Positions 21,358-24,947 of a DNA stretch of 24,947 bases are shown piece by piece (positions within the stretch are counted from its first letter, which is position 1; each line of letters opens with the position of its first letter). The notes below the pieces were generated by a model, which saw only the letters and a program-made list of their open reading frames with translations, searched no databases and was not told the origin of the DNA. This DNA is from Nitrososphaerota archaeon (lineage in GTDB: Archaea > Thermoproteota > Nitrososphaeria > Nitrososphaerales > CADDZS01). Where the stretch lies: the NCBI GenBank assembly GCA_013288145.1, contig JABDCJ010000039.1, positions 1-24,947 on the forward strand, written 5' to 3'. Position numbers and translations under genes: made by a program.

Positions 21358-22683
21358 ATGTCGAATGAAATTGCTCGTGATTCGTACAACCGAGTTTTCA
21401 CTGCTTTAGAAAATCACCAGAACTGGTTTGCAAATTCAATTCCACTGATCGCGTCGGAAAATGTTCCCAGCCCCGCGGTACGCGAAGCAATAATTTCGGA
21501 TTTTGGAAACAGGTATGCCGAAGGCTGGGCGGGTGAAAGAGTCTATGCCGGCTGTACCTACATCGACCAAGTTGAAATTATCTGCATGGAACTTGCGCGC
21601 CAACTTTTTGGGGCAGAGTTTGCCGACGTGCGGCCTGTTTCCGGGGTAAATGCAAACCTGACCGTATACTCCGCGTTCTCGGACCCGGGCGACACGATGA
21701 TGGCGCTAGCTATACCAAACGGCGGTCACATTTCTGCGGCAAGGAAGGAGTTCAATGGAACAGCGGGGTTGGTACACGGCCTCAACGTCGAATATTTCGT
21801 TTTCGATCGTGACAACTGGAACATTGATGTTGACAAGACCAAGGAGAAAGTGAAGAAGCTCGGCGAAGACGGCAAGAAACCAAAGATTGCAATGTTTGGC
21901 GGCTCCCTTTTTCTGTTTCCACATCCAGTTCGAGAGCTCGCAGACTTTCTCAAAGCCGAGGGAATAATCGTGTGCTACGATTCCGCCCACGTTTCCGGCT
22001 TGATCGCCGGCGGGCAGTTTCAATCTCCTCTGCAAGAGGGTGCTGATGCGATGACGCTTTCCACGCACAAGACTCTATTCGGTCCGCAAGGCGGAACGGT
22101 GCTTTCGTTTGACAAGTACTCGGACAAGATCAAAGCCGGCGCCTTCCCCGGAACTTCATCCAACCATCACCTGCACCACGTCGCAGGTAAGGCGATCGCC
22201 TTTGCCGAGTTCTTGGAATTCGGTCAAGAATATGCAAAGCAGGTAATCGCAAACGCGCAAGCTTTAGCGCAGGCTCTGAATGATGAAGGGGTGGACGTGC
22301 TCGCAAGCAACTTGGGCTTTACAAAGTCCCATCAAATCGCCGTGAACATTACAAGGTATGGACTCGGGGGTGACATGGAGAGAGATCTCGAGAAGGCAAA
22401 CATAATTTTAAACCGGCAGTTGATACCGGGCGATGTCCAGGCTGGGCGCCACTACCAGAATCCCGGAGGGTTGAGGATAGGAACGAGCGAAATTACAAGG
22501 CTCGGGATGAAGCAAGACGAGATGAAGGTGATCGCCTCTCTCATGGCGCGGATAATAGTCAAGAAGGACGATCCCGCGAAGGTGAAGAAGGAAGTTGAAG
22601 AGATGAGAAAATCGTATCAAAAGGTACACTATGCATTCGAACCTGGCACTCCCGCGTACAAGTACATCCGCGTAAGGCAATGA
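21358..22683 (+). CDS. glyA: Serine hydroxymethyltransferase
   Basis: A 441-residue PLP enzyme that interconverts serine and glycine and loads one-carbon units on a folate or pterin carrier. PLP binds Lys238 in TLSTHKTLFGPQGG; Asp208 and His211 in YDSAHVSGL contact the pyridine ring region; His124 in NGGHIS stacks on PLP. The N-terminal LIASENVPSPAVREA and RYAEGWAGERVYAG segments are highly typical. The sequence is of the archaeal branch (short C-terminus, QGG instead of RGG), which often uses tetrahydromethanopterin or H4folate in Nitrososphaeria. A TATA-like box lies about 27 bases upstream and there is no ribosome site, so it is probably leaderless. The DUF58 gene starts 16 bases downstream, which suggests one transcript, though no functional link is evident. 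Confidence 0.97.
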   Translation: MSNEIARDSYNRVFTALENHQNWFANSIPLIASENVPSPAVREAIISDFGNRYAEGWAGERVYAGCTYIDQVEIICMELARQLFGAEFADVRPVSGVNANLTVYSAFSDPGDTMMALAIPNGGHISAARKEFNGTAGLVHGLNVEYFVFDRDNWNIDVDKTKEKVKKLGEDGKKPKIAMFGGSLFLFPHPVRELADFLKAEGIIVCYDSAHVSGLIAGGQFQSPLQEGADAMTLSTHKTLFGPQGGTVLSFDKYSDKIKAGAFPGTSSNHHLHHVAGKAIAFAEFLEFGQEYAKQVIANAQALAQALNDEGVDVLASNLGFTKSHQIAVNITRYGLGGDMERDLEKANIILNRQLIPGDVQAGRHYQNPGGLRIGTSEITRLGMKQDEMKVIASLMARIIVKKDDPAKVKKEVEEMRKSYQKVHYAFEPGTPAYKYIRVRQ

Positions 22684-22699
22684 AATCGCCCTAACAACC

Positions 22700-24043
22700 A
22701 TGGCCTCTCCTTCCGCGGCAAGGAAAACTCTTACCTCAGCCAAAGTATCGGTGCTGGCCTCATTTGCCGCGATTTCGTTTGCCCTGGGTCTGCTATTCCG
22801 AGATGCTCTGATTTTTGCAGGGATCCCGGTTGTCATCTACCTAGCGCTCGTCTCGCTCGTCAGGGCGCCCGGTGAAATTGAAGTTACAAGATCAAACGAA
22901 AAATCCCAGTTCTACGAAAACGATTCAACAAAGGTTCGTCTCCGAACGACAAACCTTGGCAATCAATCGATTGCACTAGTTATGATTGAAGATCAATTAC
23001 CGGTTGAATTGAGCAATGGATCAAGTTCTGCTTCATTCAGCTTCTCCTTGAAACCTGGCGAGACTCGAGATTGTTTCTACATGATCAAAGCTGAGGTATT
23101 CGGCCTCTACGTGCTCGGTCCGATCAGGACAAGGTGTGAAGATGCGGCTGGTCTAAACATTGTGAAATCCATAATTGAAGAAACTGCGCCGATAGTCGTC
23201 CTTCCGAAGACGACCGAGCGCCTAACTCATTTCAAGATCAGTCCCAGGAAGACAAAGCCGTGGCCCGGAGAGATCGTGGCTAGTAGGGTTGGTCTGGGCA
23301 TCGACAACTACAGTATAAGACAGTACATGCCTGGCGATTCTTTCCGGCGGATCAATTGGCGTGCTTCGGCGAAGACCGCGGGTGACGATCTTCTATTAAA
23401 CGAACAAACCGCCGAGCTCGGTGCAGACACAATCATAATAGTGGATGCTCGACCGGCCTCAAATCTGATCAGCCATGATGGAGAATCTCTTGTTAAAGAT
23501 TCACTTCGCGCTGCCATCTCGCTGTCAGACAAGCTGCTGAGAGACAGAAACAGGGTCGGTCTCGTCACCATCGGACTTGAAACAAGTCGCCTTCCCCCCG
23601 GCTACGGACGGCGCCAGTACAACAGGCTCGTCCTTAGCCTTATCAAAGTTAGGGCGGGAGGTCTGTTCACGTTTGAAAACATCCCAAGCTACCTGAAGTA
23701 TTTCTATCCACATCTGGCTCAGGTAATCATGGTGTCGCCGCTACTCGATTCCGAAGCGTTCATAGCTTCAGGTGAGATCGCGAGGTCCGGATACGAACTG
23801 CTCGTCCTCTCGCCAAACCCCATCGATTACAGCTCGGAAAGGGACGAGGCGCAGAAGAAAAAACGAACTCTTCGGATCGCGCGAGAGCTTGCTTCTATTG
23901 TAAGGCAAAACAATCTGGCACACGTTCGGGAATCTGGAGCGATCGTCTTGGACTGGAGAAAGGGCGAGTCGCTCGATTTCATGCTCTCCAAGAATATCCG
24001 GGCAAACTCGAGAGCGAGGGCAATGAGGAGGTCCAGATTTTAG
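22700..24043 (+). CDS. DUF58 / von Willebrand A-like membrane protein
   Basis: A 447-residue protein with two N-terminal membrane helices (about 15-33 and 36-54). A beta-rich domain follows (60-170; LSNGSSSASFSFSLKPGETR), then the DUF58 signature RQYMPGDSFRRINWRASAK (207-225), then a vWA-like Rossmann domain starting IIIVDARPAS (245-254). The metal-ion site is degenerate (DARPAS instead of DXSXS). DUF58 proteins usually work with MoxR AAA ATPases and transglutaminase-type membrane proteins in envelope protein maturation. No MoxR is seen in the window. The stop overlaps the GTG of the next gene (TAGTG), so the two are translationally coupled. Its own ATG 22700 has no clear ribosome site, in line with co-transcription from glyA. 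Confidence 0.92.
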   Translation: MASPSAARKTLTSAKVSVLASFAAISFALGLLFRDALIFAGIPVVIYLALVSLVRAPGEIEVTRSNEKSQFYENDSTKVRLRTTNLGNQSIALVMIEDQLPVELSNGSSSASFSFSLKPGETRDCFYMIKAEVFGLYVLGPIRTRCEDAAGLNIVKSIIEETAPIVVLPKTTERLTHFKISPRKTKPWPGEIVASRVGLGIDNYSIRQYMPGDSFRRINWRASAKTAGDDLLLNEQTAELGADTIIIVDARPASNLISHDGESLVKDSLRAAISLSDKLLRDRNRVGLVTIGLETSRLPPGYGRRQYNRLVLSLIKVRAGGLFTFENIPSYLKYFYPHLAQVIMVSPLLDSEAFIASGEIARSGYELLVLSPNPIDYSSERDEAQKKKRTLRIARELASIVRQNNLAHVRESGAIVLDWRKGESLDFMLSKNIRANSRARAMRRSRF

Positions 24044-24585
24044 TGAGTCAAGATTTGCAGAGACCACTCGAGTTAGGTGAGGTGCTCTCGTTTGCCGCAA
24101 CCGCTGCTGTAATGCTTTCATCCACACTTTTCTTTCCGGAGTATTTCTGGCTGTTCATTCTGCTTGCTTTGGTCGAGGGAATATCTACCCGTTTCCGGAC
24201 CGAGCGCGTCCTTTCGTTGAACAGGATCTTTTTTGCGTTTATCCTGATCTTGCTCGGCGCAGAGGCACTGGGCCTCGACGCTCTTGGAATGATTCTAGAA
24301 ACCGTCGTAGTTATCGCGATAATGGACTTGCTTTTCCTGCTCCGCCGTACTCGAGCGCGATCAAGAGCTGATTTTATTTCAATAATATCTCGGAGGCTTA
24401 ACTCGTACCTCTTTACGCTATTCCCCGCGGCCATATTCTCCGTGGGCCTGACATATCTTGGAACGGTAACTATTGGTGCTTCAATTGGTCCTGCCAACGC
24501 AATTTTAGGGTTGGGACTTGCGTCTTTTATTGTCTTTCTGATAATATTATTCGTCTCTACGCGACCTCGAGAAACTCTAAAATGA
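24043..24585 (+). CDS. Polytopic membrane protein coupled to the DUF58 gene
   Basis: A 180-residue protein starting at GTG 24043, which overlaps the TAG of the DUF58 gene by one base. Hydrophobic segments lie at about 15-47, 61-75, 81-100, 121-139 and 147-171, giving four to five helices. There is an Arg-rich cytoplasmic loop at 101-117 (LLRRTRARSRADFIS). No catalytic motif. Its tight coupling points to a shared complex with the DUF58 protein in the membrane, comparable to small membrane partners in other DUF58/MoxR operons. No family recognised. Confidence 0.8.
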   Translation: MSQDLQRPLELGEVLSFAATAAVMLSSTLFFPEYFWLFILLALVEGISTRFRTERVLSLNRIFFAFILILLGAEALGLDALGMILETVVVIAIMDLLFLLRRTRARSRADFISIISRRLNSYLFTLFPAAIFSVGLTYLGTVTIGASIGPANAILGLGLASFIVFLIILFVSTRPRETLK

Positions 24586-24608
24586 AATTCAAGTAGGGCG
24601 AGAGGCTC

Positions 24609-24947
24609 GTGGAATACTCATACGGTTCGGTTAAGGCCTCTACGCAGGGAGAACTCGTCCCGGTAACTGAGGTGTCGCTAGGATCAGGCGATACAATCTT
24701 CTTCGAACACCATATTTTCCTGTGGAAGGATCCGTCGGTCACAATAACCGCGAAGATGATGAAAGGAGTCGGAAAAAGAATTCTAGCCGGCCTTCCAGTT
24801 TACGTTACGGAAGCGCACGGTCCGGGCAAGATTGCATTCTCAAGAGAGGCGCCGGGTCAGATTATTTTCCTCGAGCTAAAGCCAGGACTTACGATCCATG
24901 TCAAGGAGCATCAATTTCTTTTCAGCACGAACGCAGTGAATTATTCT
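24609..24947 (+). CDS. AIM24-family protein, N-terminal part (runs off the right edge)
   Basis: The frame from GTG 24609 stays open for 113 codons to the window end. It reads VEYSYGSVKAS, GDTIFFEHHIFLWKD, VTITAKMMKGVGKRILAGLP, VTEAHGPGKIAFSREAPGQI and HVKEHQFLFSTNAV. This alternation of short beta strands, with 'FFEHHIFLW' and the glycine-rich 'GPGKIAFS', matches the AIM24 family (TIGR00266/DUF124-like beta-helix or double-barrel proteins). These are widespread in prokaryotes and involved in mitochondrial inner membrane organisation in yeast; the prokaryotic function is not established. GTG is the only possible start after the in-frame TAG at 24594-24596. It follows the membrane protein by 23 bases and is probably in the same operon. 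Confidence 0.75.
   Translation, partial: MEYSYGSVKASTQGELVPVTEVSLGSGDTIFFEHHIFLWKDPSVTITAKMMKGVGKRILAGLPVYVTEAHGPGKIAFSREAPGQIIFLELKPGLTIHVKEHQFLFSTNAVNYS

Noticed and set aside
24048..24497. 149-codon minus-strand ORF opposite the membrane protein
   Set aside because: Basic, low-complexity antisense shadow of a coupled membrane-protein gene.

Overview
The window looks archaeal, most likely a soil or sediment member of the Nitrososphaeria (Thaumarchaeota) with a heterotrophic lifestyle; this is an inference, not a proof. Supporting signs are many TTG/GTG starts, a probable leaderless promoter with a TATA-like box about 27 bases before the glyA ATG, a stand-alone PRC-barrel protein, several short zinc-ribbon proteins, Thr-rich and Ser/Asn-rich secreted proteins, and archaeal-style toxin-antitoxin pieces (UPF0175, PIN, RelE-like). 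No tRNA, rRNA, CRISPR array or insertion sequence was recognised. No ammonia-oxidation gene is present in this window.

Layout. 1-208: start of an inosine-uridine nucleoside hydrolase running off the left edge (minus strand). 354-1250: two same-frame plus-strand ORFs, a secreted Thr-rich protein and a membrane-anchored coiled coil, separated by one TAG. 1247-2160 (minus): a zinc-ribbon protein and an NmrA-like NAD(P)-binding protein. 2349-4572: a run of damaged genes (transglutaminase-like with a frameshift, a small reverse-strand gene with a frameshift, a methyltransferase with a nonsense codon, a UPF0175 remnant) around one apparently intact 66-residue protein. 4616-6405 (minus): an ABC-2 exporter pair preceded by a possible small protein. 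6589-6969: two small Cys-rich proteins. 7060-8197 (minus): a PRC-barrel protein and a decayed VapBC-type module. 8405-11192 (minus): an RraA-like aldolase-family gene followed by a flavin/Fe-S oxidoreductase of the old yellow enzyme/2,4-dienoyl-CoA reductase type. 11442-16309: envelope genes: a 4-TM protein, a frameshifted NTF2-like plus beta-propeller protein, a six-bladed kelch-like protein with regular Cys pairs, and a double zinc-ribbon/Gly-rich protein. 16732-20840 (plus): a 14-TM MFS permease, a classical SDR and an aldehyde dehydrogenase, which read as a transport-plus-oxidation set. 20879-21266: a heavily decayed RelBE-type pair. 21358-24947 (plus): serine hydroxymethyltransferase, a DUF58 protein, a membrane protein and the start of an AIM24-family protein.

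The main finding is genome erosion confined to accessory genes. About nine inferred frameshifts fall in toxin-antitoxin modules and small or secreted accessory genes, while about 15 kb of enzyme and transporter coding sequence shows no internal lesion. All nine shift the frame in the same direction (equivalent to loss of one base or gain of two). The VapC-like toxin has also lost its first catalytic Asp, which fits the loss of its antitoxin. The second notable item is the kelch-like protein, in which all 12 cysteines form six CX8C pairs, one per blade.
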